A stretch of DNA of 64,000 nt from CAVQCT01 sp964371785 (lineage in GTDB: Bacteria; Zixibacteria; MSB-5A5; GN15; FEB-12), in NCBI GenBank assembly GCA_964371785.1, contig CAYJOL010000002.1, positions 248,001-312,000 on the forward strand, read 5' to 3'. Of this stretch, positions 44,543 to 52,515 are shown piece by piece. The notes under the pieces are model-generated. The model saw only the letters and a list, made by a program, of their open reading frames with translations. It had not been told where the DNA came from and made no database searches. Position 1 is the first letter of the stretch. Every line of letters begins with the position of its first letter. Made by a program: the position numbers and the translations under genes.

Positions 44543-46296
44543 ACTAACATCCCCTCGATTTGGGCATAGATTTGCTCATCGGTAAAGTGTCGTGCGATAA
44601 TGGCGCCGGCCGGACAGGCCGCCACGCAGGTGCCACATGCCTTACACAGCGCCGAATTTACCGTACTGACCTTCTTGTCTTCAAGATAATCTATCGCATT
44701 GTATGGACAGAGTTCATTGCACACTCTACAGCCGCCGCAGTATTCTTCCTGAATGACCGCGTAAGCGGCATCCATCAGGATCTCTCCCTGGCAAAGAAGT
44801 TTAAGCGCGTGCGAGGCCGCCGCTCCACCCTGGGCCACCGTGTCGGGTATGTCCTTGGGACCCTGGCAGGCACCGGCTATGAAGATGCCTTCGGTCGTCG
44901 TTGACACCGGGCCCAGTTTCGGATGGGCTTCGATAAACCAGCCGTCGGCGCCAACAGATATATTGAATTTCCGAGCCGTCTCCTTGGCGTCCTTGCGGGC
45001 CTCCAGCGCGGTGCAGAGGATAACCATATCGACCGGTATCTCGCGAAACTGGCCGATCAGCGTGTCCTCGCACAGCACAAGCAAAGCCCCCTCCTCGCCG
45101 CGACGGAATCCGGACGGCACAATCTCGGCTGCCTTCCCGCGGACAACATTTACATCCTCATCGAGAATCCGTTGATAAAATTCCTCGTATCCCTTTCCAA
45201 AGCTGCGTACGTCGATATAGAGCTGGTAGACTTCCGCCGATGTCTTCTCTTTGACCAGATGGGAGAATTTGAACGCGTACATACAGCAGACACGACTGCA
45301 GTACTTGTGATAGTTCTGATCCCGACTCCCTATACAGTGCAGGATGGCGATAGCACGCGGCTCCTGGCCGTTCTCGAGCAGAATCTTGCCTCCGGTCGGT
45401 CCGGCGGCGTTGTTCATCATTTCGAATTCTTCGGCGGAGATCACGTTGGGATATTTGCCGTAGCCATATTGCTTCATCGGTGTCGGATCAAAGCTATCGA
45501 ATCCGGTCGCCAGCACCACTGCGCCAACGTCGAATTCCTCAAACTGATCCTGATCATCGTAGTGAATACAGTCTTTCGGGCACACCCTCGAGCAGACTTT
45601 GCACTCCCCGGTATTGAAGTGAATACACTTTTCCGGATCGATGAACGGAACATTCGGCACCGCTTGACGAAACGGCAATGAGATTGCCGAATTGGGTCCC
45701 AGCGCAATCTCTTGGTGCACAATCGCACGTCCGCCGATTTCTTCCATCTTCATATGACCGGTCGGACAGACGCTAGCACAGGCGCCGCACAGAATGCAGT
45801 CATCGCTCTTGCCATCGAATGGGGTAGCCACCCGGCGATAAATCCCGCGATCGCCGAAAGCAAGAGCATGTGCACCTACGACTTCGTCGCAAATCCGCAC
45901 ACACAGACCGCAGAGAATACAAGTGTCATTTCCAGTGCCCCAGCGTGGTTTGTCGATACCGAACTGGGCGGCCAGCTGCTGCAATATCGGAACCGGCGCG
46001 CAACGGCTCATCAGCATCTGGAGATTGACCCGGCGGGCGTTCATTACGCGCGGTGTAGATGTCTGTACTTCGAGACCATCAAAAACAGGATAATTGCACG
46101 CCGTGACAATCTTGCTCCATCCCTTGCCGTTGCCCGCTTCCACTGCGCAGATGCGACAGGCGGCATACGGTGTCATATAGGGATAATGACAGAGGGTAGG
46201 GATATACAGCCCGAGCGCCTGGGCTCCTTCGAGCACGAACGCTCCTTCTTCCATTTCAATCTGATGACCGTCAATTGTTATTTTTACTTTGGCCAT
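44539..46296 (-). CDS. NuoG-like iron-sulfur domain fused to the C-terminal half of HdrA
   Basis: A 585-residue fusion. Residues 1-80 are a NuoG/HydA-type [2Fe-2S] domain (Cys36, 47, 50, 67); [4Fe-4S] sites follow at Cys126-136 (CILCGLCVRIC) and Cys167-177 (CILCGACASVC). From about residue 200 it is the C-terminal half of HdrA: PFRQAVPN, a CIHFNTGECKVC cluster, VGAVVLATGFDSFDP, YGYGKYPNVIS, CIGSRD, YCSRVCCMYAFK, GIFIAGACQGPKDI, and the terminal 2[4Fe-4S] ferredoxin (CGGCRVCNELCP and CKACGTCVAACP). It has no GxGxxG flavin motif: that lies in the separate HdrA N-half at 48821-49795. The FAD site must then be shared between two chains. Confidence 0.9.
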   Translation of the reverse strand: MAKVKITIDGHQIEMEEGAFVLEGAQALGLYIPTLCHYPYMTPYAACRICAVEAGNGKGWSKIVTACNYPVFDGLEVQTSTPRVMNARRVNLQMLMSRCAPVPILQQLAAQFGIDKPRWGTGNDTCILCGLCVRICDEVVGAHALAFGDRGIYRRVATPFDGKSDDCILCGACASVCPTGHMKMEEIGGRAIVHQEIALGPNSAISLPFRQAVPNVPFIDPEKCIHFNTGECKVCSRVCPKDCIHYDDQDQFEEFDVGAVVLATGFDSFDPTPMKQYGYGKYPNVISAEEFEMMNNAAGPTGGKILLENGQEPRAIAILHCIGSRDQNYHKYCSRVCCMYAFKFSHLVKEKTSAEVYQLYIDVRSFGKGYEEFYQRILDEDVNVVRGKAAEIVPSGFRRGEEGALLVLCEDTLIGQFREIPVDMVILCTALEARKDAKETARKFNISVGADGWFIEAHPKLGPVSTTTEGIFIAGACQGPKDIPDTVAQGGAAASHALKLLCQGEILMDAAYAVIQEEYCGGCRVCNELCPYNAIDYLEDKKVSTVNSALCKACGTCVAACPAGAIIARHFTDEQIYAQIEGMLV

Positions 46297-46305
46297 TATC
46301 TCCTC

Positions 46306-48315
46306 CTACGCTACCGTCGCCGGCTCGCCCTTGGTTGCAGGATGCCAGGTCTGGACGGCTCTCTTCTGGACAGCATCGCCTTCGCCCCGCTTTACCCGGA
46401 CGATGGCGTCATGTTTGCATATCTGGTAGCACGCCCCGCACTGAATGCACTTATCCTGTATTATCGTATGCAGCTCTTTCGGCTTCCCCACGATCGCATT
46501 CGTCGGGCATGGCTTCAAACATGCCACGCAGCCCGTGCATTTCTCGGTGATTGCGTGCGACACGAGCTCTTTACACACCCCGGCCGGGCACCGCTTGTCC
46601 ACGATATGCGCCATGTATTCCTGACGAAAATACCTTATGGTCGACAGTATTGGATTTGGCGCGCTGCCTCCTAATTGACACAGGCTGGTGTCGATCAGCA
46701 CTTGTCCTAATTCTTCCAGCAGACCCAGGTCTTCGGTTTGCCCATGACCATCGCTGATGCGCGTGAGAATTTCGAGCATGGTGCGAATTCCCTCGCGGCA
46801 TGGCAGACACTTACCGCAACTCTCTTCCTGCAGGAAAGTCAGAAAGTATTTGGCGACATCGACCATACACGAGTCCACATCCATCACGATCATGCCACCC
46901 GAGCCCATCATCGATCCTACTTTTGTCAGTTCATCGAAATCCACCGGCAAGTCCAGCAGGCTGATCACCTGTTCATCTTCGCGTATGTCACCATGGGCAA
47001 CCAGACTGTCGTGTATCTTCCGTTCACCCGTCTCCACGATCAGGGTACCGCCGGACGGACCGCCGGTCTGCACCGCTTTGAAACGTTTGTTCCCTCGGAC
47101 GCCGCCGCCAATGTCATACAGGATCTCCCTAAGGGTGATACCCATAGGTACCTCGACCAACCCGGTATTATTGACCTTACCGGTCAAGGCAAACACTTTG
47201 GTTCCCTTTGAGCTCGCCGTACCTATTTGTGCATACCTTTTCGCACCCATTTCGATGATGATTGGAATATTTGCCCAGGTTTCGACATTGTTGAGGTTGC
47301 TTGGTTTCTCCCAGAGTCCTGCTTCGACGGTGTGGATGTACTTGGCGCGTGGCTCGCCCGTCTTTCCTTCTAACGATGCCATCAGAGCGGTCGATTCACC
47401 GCAGACGAAGGCTCCGCCGCCCCGCGATACCTCGATATCAAAATTGAAGCCTGATCCAAGAATGTCATGGCCGAGCAGACCGTGCTGACGGGCCGCCTCG
47501 ATCGCAATGACCAGATTCTTGACCGCAAGAGGATACTCGTTACGCACATACACGAACCCTTCGCTGCTGCCAATGGCAAAGGCGCCGATAATCATCCCCT
47601 CCACGACCGAGTGGGGATTTCCCTCGAGCAGGGAACGATCCATAAATGCCCCGGGGTCACCCTCGTCGGCGTTGCATATCACATACTTCGGCGTGCCTTT
47701 CGCCTTGCGGCAACTTGTCCATTTCTTTCCGGTCGGATATCCGCCGCCCCCACGGCCGCGCAACCCTGATTCCGTTATCTCCTGAATGATCTCCTCCGAC
47801 GTCATTCTCAGCGCCTTCGCCAGCGAACTGTATCCACCGAGCGCGAGATAGTCACTGATCGAGGTCGGGTCCATATGGCCATTCTTGCCGAAAATAAGCC
47901 GCATCTGTTTCTTGTAAAACGGAATGTCGGACTCATGGACGATGGTTTCTTGGGTGAGTGGGTCTTTATATAGAAGCCGGTTTACTATCTGCCCGGCTTT
48001 TATTGTCTGGTTTACAATCAGCTTGGCATCGGACGCCTTCACCCGTTGATAAAAGATCTTCTGCGGATGGATTACAACCAATGGCCCACGCTCGCAGAAT
48101 CCGTGGCAACCGGTCCGCTTGAGTTCAACATCTTTATCGAGCTGGCTGGACACCAGTGCCTCCTGAAGCGCATTGCTGACTTTTTCGCATCCACAAGCCA
48201 AACATCCGGTGCCCGCACAGACAGAGATTGTCGTCTTCTGCTCTTGCCGATTCTTTACCAGCCGGGCCCGATAGTCGTTCAGAGCGGCCATCGAGTCAAT
48301 TCGGATCGCGCTCAT
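46306..48315 (-). CDS. NuoF/HydB-like NADH- and FMN-binding subunit
   Basis: A 669-residue flavoprotein of the NuoF family in its long HydB/HndC form. N-terminal thioredoxin-like [2Fe-2S] domain (Cys33, 38, 70, 74). FMN site GRGGGGYPTGKKW (about residue 190), NADH region NADEGDPGAFMDR, AFVCGESTALMASLEG, the [4Fe-4S] motif ESCGKCLPCREG, and a C-terminal 2[4Fe-4S] ferredoxin (CTGCVACLKPCP and CIQCGACYQICK). Its role is NAD(H) exchange with the complex, probably as the flavin branch of a bifurcating enzyme. It overlaps the NuoE gene by 4 bp and precedes the NuoG/HdrA fusion by 9 bp. Confidence 0.94.
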   Translation of the reverse strand: MSAIRIDSMAALNDYRARLVKNRQEQKTTISVCAGTGCLACGCEKVSNALQEALVSSQLDKDVELKRTGCHGFCERGPLVVIHPQKIFYQRVKASDAKLIVNQTIKAGQIVNRLLYKDPLTQETIVHESDIPFYKKQMRLIFGKNGHMDPTSISDYLALGGYSSLAKALRMTSEEIIQEITESGLRGRGGGGYPTGKKWTSCRKAKGTPKYVICNADEGDPGAFMDRSLLEGNPHSVVEGMIIGAFAIGSSEGFVYVRNEYPLAVKNLVIAIEAARQHGLLGHDILGSGFNFDIEVSRGGGAFVCGESTALMASLEGKTGEPRAKYIHTVEAGLWEKPSNLNNVETWANIPIIIEMGAKRYAQIGTASSKGTKVFALTGKVNNTGLVEVPMGITLREILYDIGGGVRGNKRFKAVQTGGPSGGTLIVETGERKIHDSLVAHGDIREDEQVISLLDLPVDFDELTKVGSMMGSGGMIVMDVDSCMVDVAKYFLTFLQEESCGKCLPCREGIRTMLEILTRISDGHGQTEDLGLLEELGQVLIDTSLCQLGGSAPNPILSTIRYFRQEYMAHIVDKRCPAGVCKELVSHAITEKCTGCVACLKPCPTNAIVGKPKELHTIIQDKCIQCGACYQICKHDAIVRVKRGEGDAVQKRAVQTWHPATKGEPATVA

Positions 48316-48824
48316 GCTCCCTCCTCGTCTTCAGACTTACGGTTGGCTTTCAGGTCGTCCAGCATCCGGTCAACTTTGGTCACGGTCATATTCCCAAAGT
48401 AGATGTCATCGGCCGTCACCAGCGGACCAAGCGCGCAGGCGCCAAGACAGTTGACCGTCTCAAGACTAAACTCGCGGTCGCTGGTCGTCTCGCCGGGCTT
48501 CACACCCAGAGATGTCTCCAGGCGATCGACAATTACCGAAGCCTGGCGGACGTGACAGGCAGTGCCGGTACATACGCAGATATGGTGTTTGCCCTTTGGA
48601 GTCAGGCTGAAGGAACGGTAGAAAGTCGCCACCCCGAAAATCTGAGCCAGCGGAAGTTCCATGCGCTTGGATACCATTTTCAACGCACCTATCGGCAGAT
48701 ACCGATAGTGTTTCTGAATGTCCTGGAGGATCATTATAAGGGCGGTCTGTTTCGCTTCATATTTATTTACAATTTCATCGATCGCTTCCGCCAGATCATA
48801 GTGGGTTTGTACTTCTGTCGTCAC
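48312..48824 (-). CDS. NuoE-like [2Fe-2S] subunit
   Basis: A 170-residue thioredoxin-fold ferredoxin of the NuoE/HydC family. The helical N-terminal part is followed by the four cluster ligands Cys85, Cys90 (CTGTAC) and Cys126, Cys130 (CLGAC). It pairs with the NuoF-like subunit, as in complex I and in bifurcating HydABC hydrogenases. 4-bp overlaps on both sides place it between the HdrA N-half and NuoF genes. Confidence 0.94.
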   Translation of the reverse strand: MTTEVQTHYDLAEAIDEIVNKYEAKQTALIMILQDIQKHYRYLPIGALKMVSKRMELPLAQIFGVATFYRSFSLTPKGKHHICVCTGTACHVRQASVIVDRLETSLGVKPGETTSDREFSLETVNCLGACALGPLVTADDIYFGNMTVTKVDRMLDDLKANRKSEDEEGA

Positions 48825-49795
48825 TTTGACCTTCCTTTCACCGGCACCAGCGCCGGTTCCGGCATCGGCTGCGCTCCCGTCAGCACGGTCAGGTCATGGT
48901 CCGGACCCATCACCCCGCGATGAGTGATCTCCAGCGCTTTGCCTTCCTTCACTACTTGATCGCCCATCCATAGTCGTCGCTTACTCGGGTATGGCTTGCT
49001 CGGACAAGCTTCATAGCACGATCCGCAACTGTTACAGAGAGTCGGATCGACATATCGGGCTTTCTTGCGTACGCGCACCTTAAAGTTGCCAACATACCCT
49101 TTGACTTCCTGGACCTCCGCGTAAGTCATCAGTTTGATCTTGGGATGTTTGCCGACTGACACCATCTTGGGAGTCAGAATACAGGCGGCGCAGTCCAGAG
49201 TGGGAAACGTTTTGTCGAACTGCGACATATGCCCGCCAATCGACGGTTCTTTTTCGACCAGTACGACCTCGAACCCGGCATCGGCCACTTGCAGAGCCGC
49301 CTCAATGCCGGCGATACCACCGCCTACTATCATCACTCTTTTGAGGATTGGCACTCGTCGCATTTCCAACGGTTGGTGGAACCGCACTCGCGCAACCGCA
49401 CCCCTCAGGAGTGCGATTGCCTTTTTCGTGGCCATACGAGGGTCAATTGTCACCCAGCTCACCTGCTCGCGAATGTTGGTCATTTCAAAGAAGTAGCGGT
49501 TCAAACCGGCGTCCTCGACCGCCTTGCGGAAGGTCGGCTCGTGCATTAACGGACTGCACGCCGCCACAACTACGCGATCGAGCTTGAGCTCCCGGATATC
49601 TTTTTGAATTAATTCTTGACCCGGGTCCGAGCACATGAAGCGGTAATGACGGGAAGCCACCACACCGGGCACACCGGCCATCGTTTCGGCTACTTTCACC
49701 ACGTCAATCATCTTGGCGATATTCGTTCCACAATGGCAGACGTATACTCCGATTCTCGGTGCTCCGTTACCTGAATACCGGTCTTGGGCGGTCAT
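48821..49795 (-). CDS. hdrA: HdrA N-terminal half (flavin-binding), split subunit
   Basis: A 324-residue N-terminal half of heterodisulfide reductase subunit A. VGVYVCHCGTNI-type start (VYVCHCGTN, residues 18-26), then VVVAACSPLMHEPTF (76-90), the dinucleotide motif IVGGGIAGIEAAL (156-168), LVEKEPSIGGHMSQFDKTFP, the conserved DCAACILTPKM (201-211) and a [4Fe-4S] motif (Cys254-264). Full HdrA is about 650 residues; this chain stops soon after the first ferredoxin motif and has a unique tail. The missing half is carried by the NuoG-like protein at 44539-46296. 4-bp overlaps with hdrB and the NuoE gene rule out a simple end by frameshift. Confidence 0.9.
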   Translation of the reverse strand: MTAQDRYSGNGAPRIGVYVCHCGTNIAKMIDVVKVAETMAGVPGVVASRHYRFMCSDPGQELIQKDIRELKLDRVVVAACSPLMHEPTFRKAVEDAGLNRYFFEMTNIREQVSWVTIDPRMATKKAIALLRGAVARVRFHQPLEMRRVPILKRVMIVGGGIAGIEAALQVADAGFEVVLVEKEPSIGGHMSQFDKTFPTLDCAACILTPKMVSVGKHPKIKLMTYAEVQEVKGYVGNFKVRVRKKARYVDPTLCNSCGSCYEACPSKPYPSKRRLWMGDQVVKEGKALEITHRGVMGPDHDLTVLTGAQPMPEPALVPVKGRSK

Positions 49796-50673
49796 TCGGT
49801 GGCTCCTTTCGCGAGCTCGCAGAGCTTCACCGGTTCGATCAGCATCTTGTCGAGTCCCATTTCCTTGGGCGCAATACCGAGCGCCGCTCCTACCAGATGG
49901 CTGAAATAGACGACCGGAATGCTGAAGTCGCGTCCGTAGAGGTTATTGATTTTGCCCTGGTATGCCTCAAGATTCATCTGGCAAAGGGGGCAAGCCGTGG
50001 CGATTATTTCAGCGTTGGTATCGACTGCGGCCTGAAGCAGTCTCATATTCAGGTCCAGTGCCACATCTTCGCTCGTAGTCATGAGCATGCCACCGCAGCA
50101 GCGCGCCTTGTGCGGATATGGGACCACCTCGGCTCCGAGCGCCGTGAGCAGACGATCCATCGTCATCGGCTCGTCGACATCATCGAAATACCCGTGCGGT
50201 CGTACAATCTGGCAGCCATAGTAGGGGGCCACCCGAAGACCATTGAGGCTGTGCCTGACCTTAGCCTTGATGGCCTCGATACCGAAATCATTGACGAGGA
50301 TATCCAGCGGATGCCTGACTTTCACGTAGGTATCATAGGTCAGCCCGGCCGCGGACAAAGCTTCGTTGATCTTGACGCGTTCTTTGGGCTCCCAGGCAAT
50401 ATGTCGATTGGTTTTTCTCAGTATGGTGTAGCAGCTGCTGCATGGAGCGCAAATCTGCATATCCATCTTCTGAGCCAGCGCGAGATTTCGGGCGCTGATG
50501 GCATACCCGACAATCTTTTTGACCGACATGTACATGGTGGCCCCACAGCAGTTCCAGTCATCGATCTCGTGCAAACCTATATCGAGCGATTTGAATACCG
50601 TCCGAATCGACATATCATATGGACTGGCGGTATGCTCCAGGCTGCACCCCGGATAGTACGCGTAGTTAAGCAT
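49792..50673 (-). CDS. hdrB: HdrB, CCG-domain subunit
   Basis: A 293-residue HdrB with two Cys-rich CCG domains: first YYPGCS...WNCCGATMYMS...CAPCSSC, second YYGCQIVRPHG...ARCCGGML...ACPLC. In methanogens these bind two non-cubane [4Fe-4S] clusters that reduce CoM-S-S-CoB; in bacteria without these coenzymes the disulfide or other acceptor is unknown. Its ATG overlaps the hdrC stop by one base and its stop overlaps the HdrA N-half start (ATGA). Confidence 0.95.
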   Translation of the reverse strand: MLNYAYYPGCSLEHTASPYDMSIRTVFKSLDIGLHEIDDWNCCGATMYMSVKKIVGYAISARNLALAQKMDMQICAPCSSCYTILRKTNRHIAWEPKERVKINEALSAAGLTYDTYVKVRHPLDILVNDFGIEAIKAKVRHSLNGLRVAPYYGCQIVRPHGYFDDVDEPMTMDRLLTALGAEVVPYPHKARCCGGMLMTTSEDVALDLNMRLLQAAVDTNAEIIATACPLCQMNLEAYQGKINNLYGRDFSIPVVYFSHLVGAALGIAPKEMGLDKMLIEPVKLCELAKGATE

Positions 50674-51260
50674 CAGCCTTCTCCAAATTCATTGGCCTTG
50701 TTTATGATGGCCCGTACATCGCTTACTCTCTTGAGCTTTTTGGGAAGCAGCCCCATCCGGCCACGGCGAACCATGGACCAGCCCAGCATGGCGTTACCAA
50801 ACAGCCTGCGCAGCCCGGTCCTGGCAAAATACATGACCCCGAGTCCCAGCTCGTAGTTTCGTCCGTAACGGTAGACATTGTTCACAAAGGCCCGCGACAA
50901 CGTATGAACGGGAAAACGGCCCGGATAAATCTGCTTGGCCATGGCAATCCGTTTCAGCGCGTACATCGTATCCGTGACCCGGATTTCCGACGGACATCGA
51001 ACAGTACACGAGTAACATGACGCACACAGCCAGATTGTCCGGCTCTGGAGTATCTCTTCCATATGGCCGGCCCGGAACAAGGCTATCACCTGACGCGGAG
51101 TCAGGTCCATCGCATACGACACCGGACAGGTGCCGGTGCATGTCCCGCATTGAAGGCATCGCTTGATTTTGAATCCCTCAGGAAAACTGCCTACCTGCTC
51201 CCAGAAGGCTGCTCGAAGCTCCGCCTCTTTTTTCTGAAGAGGCTCCGTCTTCACGCTCAT
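50673..51260 (-). CDS. hdrC: HdrC, ferredoxin-like subunit
   Basis: A 195-residue HdrC, first gene of the operon, with AAGGAG 5 bp before the ATG. Two [4Fe-4S] motifs: CLQCGTCTGTCP (residues 35-46) and CASCYSCTVRCP. It passes electrons from HdrA to HdrB. There are no membrane helices, so this is the soluble Hdr type, not HdrDE. The C-terminal basic stretch (RRGRMGLLPKKLKR) may contact HdrA. Confidence 0.94.
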   Translation of the reverse strand: MSVKTEPLQKKEAELRAAFWEQVGSFPEGFKIKRCLQCGTCTGTCPVSYAMDLTPRQVIALFRAGHMEEILQSRTIWLCASCYSCTVRCPSEIRVTDTMYALKRIAMAKQIYPGRFPVHTLSRAFVNNVYRYGRNYELGLGVMYFARTGLRRLFGNAMLGWSMVRRGRMGLLPKKLKRVSDVRAIINKANEFGEG

Positions 51261-51350
51261 AGGGTCTCCTTGCTGGCTTTGTGTAACTAAGATTCCGATG
51301 GTCGAGAGATTAGGGCCGCCCGAACTGCACGCCCGGCCCTTCCATTGACA

Positions 51351-51379
51351 AAAATATCCATGTTAGCATAATGTTGCAA
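51351..51379 (-). promoter_or_regulatory. Predicted promoter of the hdr/hydrogenase operon
   Basis: Minus-strand TTGCAA (51379-51374), 17-bp spacer, TATTTT (51356-51351), about 90 bp upstream of hdrC. The -35 is imperfect, which would fit activator dependence. Confidence 0.5.
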
Positions 51380-51387
51380 GAGATTTT

Positions 51388-51416
51388 TTTCACAAGCCAA
51401 ATATCACTATGTGAAA
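51388..51416. promoter_or_regulatory. Inverted repeat just upstream of the hdr promoter
   Basis: TTTCACA (51388-51394) and TGTGAAA (51410-51416), half-sites two helical turns apart, centred about 58 bp upstream of the predicted transcription start. A possible activator site; TCAC-N3-GTGA (51404-51414) overlaps it. Confidence 0.4.
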
Positions 51417-51571
51417 CCATAAGCGACTTAAGAGATTGATATCATCCAAGATAGTACAAGCGAACGTAGACTGATAAGACCATGGAATTGCCAATTTAGC
51501 ATGTTAGTGGTTATACACTTGAAGGCGTGCGATCCGTACTGCCGACAAAAACAAGCCTCCTATTCGGGTTT

Positions 51572-51589
51572 TGTCACTATAGGGTGATA
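51572..51589. promoter_or_regulatory. Palindromic operator copy 1 (TGTCAC-N6-GTGATA)
   Basis: First of three 18-bp palindromes in the hdrC / TetR intergenic region; one mismatch between the arms. Lies 30 bp (about three helical turns) from copy 2. Confidence 0.6.
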
Positions 51590-51601
51590 TGCACATCCGA
51601 A

Positions 51602-51619
51602 TGTCACAGCATAGTGACA
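51602..51619. promoter_or_regulatory. Palindromic operator copy 2 (TGTCAC-N6-GTGACA)
   Basis: Perfect palindrome; including flanks it is ATGTCAC-N6-GTGACAT (51601-51620). Confidence 0.65.
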
Positions 51620-51686
51620 TAATATGGAAGGTGGTTTCTCTTGTGGAATCGCCCACCCCCTCTCTTCGTCGATCTTAATGTGTGTC

Positions 51687-51704
51687 AGTCACCAATAAGT
51701 GACT
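51687..51704. promoter_or_regulatory. Palindromic operator copy 3 (AGTCAC-N6-GTGACT)
   Basis: Perfect palindrome that abuts a consensus -35 box TTGACA (51704-51709, plus strand) ahead of the TetR gene. That position would suit a repressor. A good -10 is not obvious. Confidence 0.6.
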
Positions 51705-51793
51705 TGACATATCTGTCGTTCTTGCCCTGTTTGCAGTAGTCGAAGCCGCACGCGCGAACACGTTGCTCTACGCTATGATTATTGGGAGGTAAT

Positions 51794-52426
51794 ATGACCA
51801 GAGATAAACATGCGACCCGCGCCAAAATTCTTGCCGCGGTCGGATCTGTCTTGACGCACCAGGGATTTGCGAGGTTCGGAATAAACATAGTAGCCAAGGA
51901 AGCAGGTGTCGACAAGGTTCTGATCTATCGATATTTCGGAGGACTGGATGGATTGCTGATGGCATATGCCGCAGAAAACCCGGTCTTATTCGCTCCTCCG
52001 TCTCTGACATGGCCGCCTCGTGAGAAATCGGTGTCTCCGGCAGTGCTGACCGCCGGCTTGCTGTGTGACCAACTCGACGAGCTTCGCCGCCGCCCGGTAA
52101 CGCTCGAGACTCTTCGATGGGAGTTACAGGACGGCAATGGGCTGACCGAGCAATTCGCTTCAGCCAGAGAGAAAATCGCCAAAGAATACCTGGCACGACT
52201 TACATTCGAACCGGAGAATTATCCGGGAGCCGACGTAGCGGCTGTCTTCGCTTTTATGCACGCGGGACTCACCTATCTGGCAATGAGTTCCGCGAAACTT
52301 GACTTCTACCAGGGCATCGACCTCAAGTCCGCTCGCGGTTGGAAGCGCGTAGAATACGCCATCCACGAACTGCTCATGGCTTATTTCGAGCGCGTCAGCA
52401 CGACGCGTAAGCCGGAATCAGAGTAG
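51794..52426 (+). CDS. TetR-family regulator next to the hdr operon
   Basis: A 210-residue TetR-type regulator. HTH: NIVAKEAGVDKVLIYRYFGG (residues about 34-53). The ligand domain has SPAVLTAGLLCDQLDELRRRP and a C-terminal helical bundle. ATG 51794 has GGGAGG 5 bp upstream (a TTG at 51782 is ignored). Divergent from hdrC across 530 bp that hold three palindromes; it probably binds those sites and so represses itself, and perhaps controls the hydrogenase operon. The ligand is unknown. Confidence 0.9.
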   Translation: MTRDKHATRAKILAAVGSVLTHQGFARFGINIVAKEAGVDKVLIYRYFGGLDGLLMAYAAENPVLFAPPSLTWPPREKSVSPAVLTAGLLCDQLDELRRRPVTLETLRWELQDGNGLTEQFASAREKIAKEYLARLTFEPENYPGADVAAVFAFMHAGLTYLAMSSAKLDFYQGIDLKSARGWKRVEYAIHELLMAYFERVSTTRKPESE

Positions 52427-52479
52427 TTGCACGCTATTAAATGGTGGGAAATCCGGAATTTTGAGGGAAGACTTTCCCC

Positions 52480-52508
52480 TTGACTTAGTCTAAACTAAGA
52501 TTATATCT
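52480..52508 (+). promoter_or_regulatory. Promoter and Fur/PerR-like box of the perR-like gene
   Basis: -35 TTGACT (52480-52485) and -10 TATATC (52502-52507), 16-bp spacer. The palindrome CTTAGT-CTAA-ACTAAG (52484-52499) sits between them, so a bound repressor would block the polymerase. The start codon is only 8 bp after the -10. Confidence 0.7.
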
Positions 52509-52515
52509 TAACTTC

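Noticed and set aside
51572..51619. CRP/FNR or CooA sites
   Set aside because: CRP is TGTGA-N6-TCACA and CooA has arms two bases closer; the GTCAC-N6-GTGAC form fits neither, and no such regulator is encoded here.
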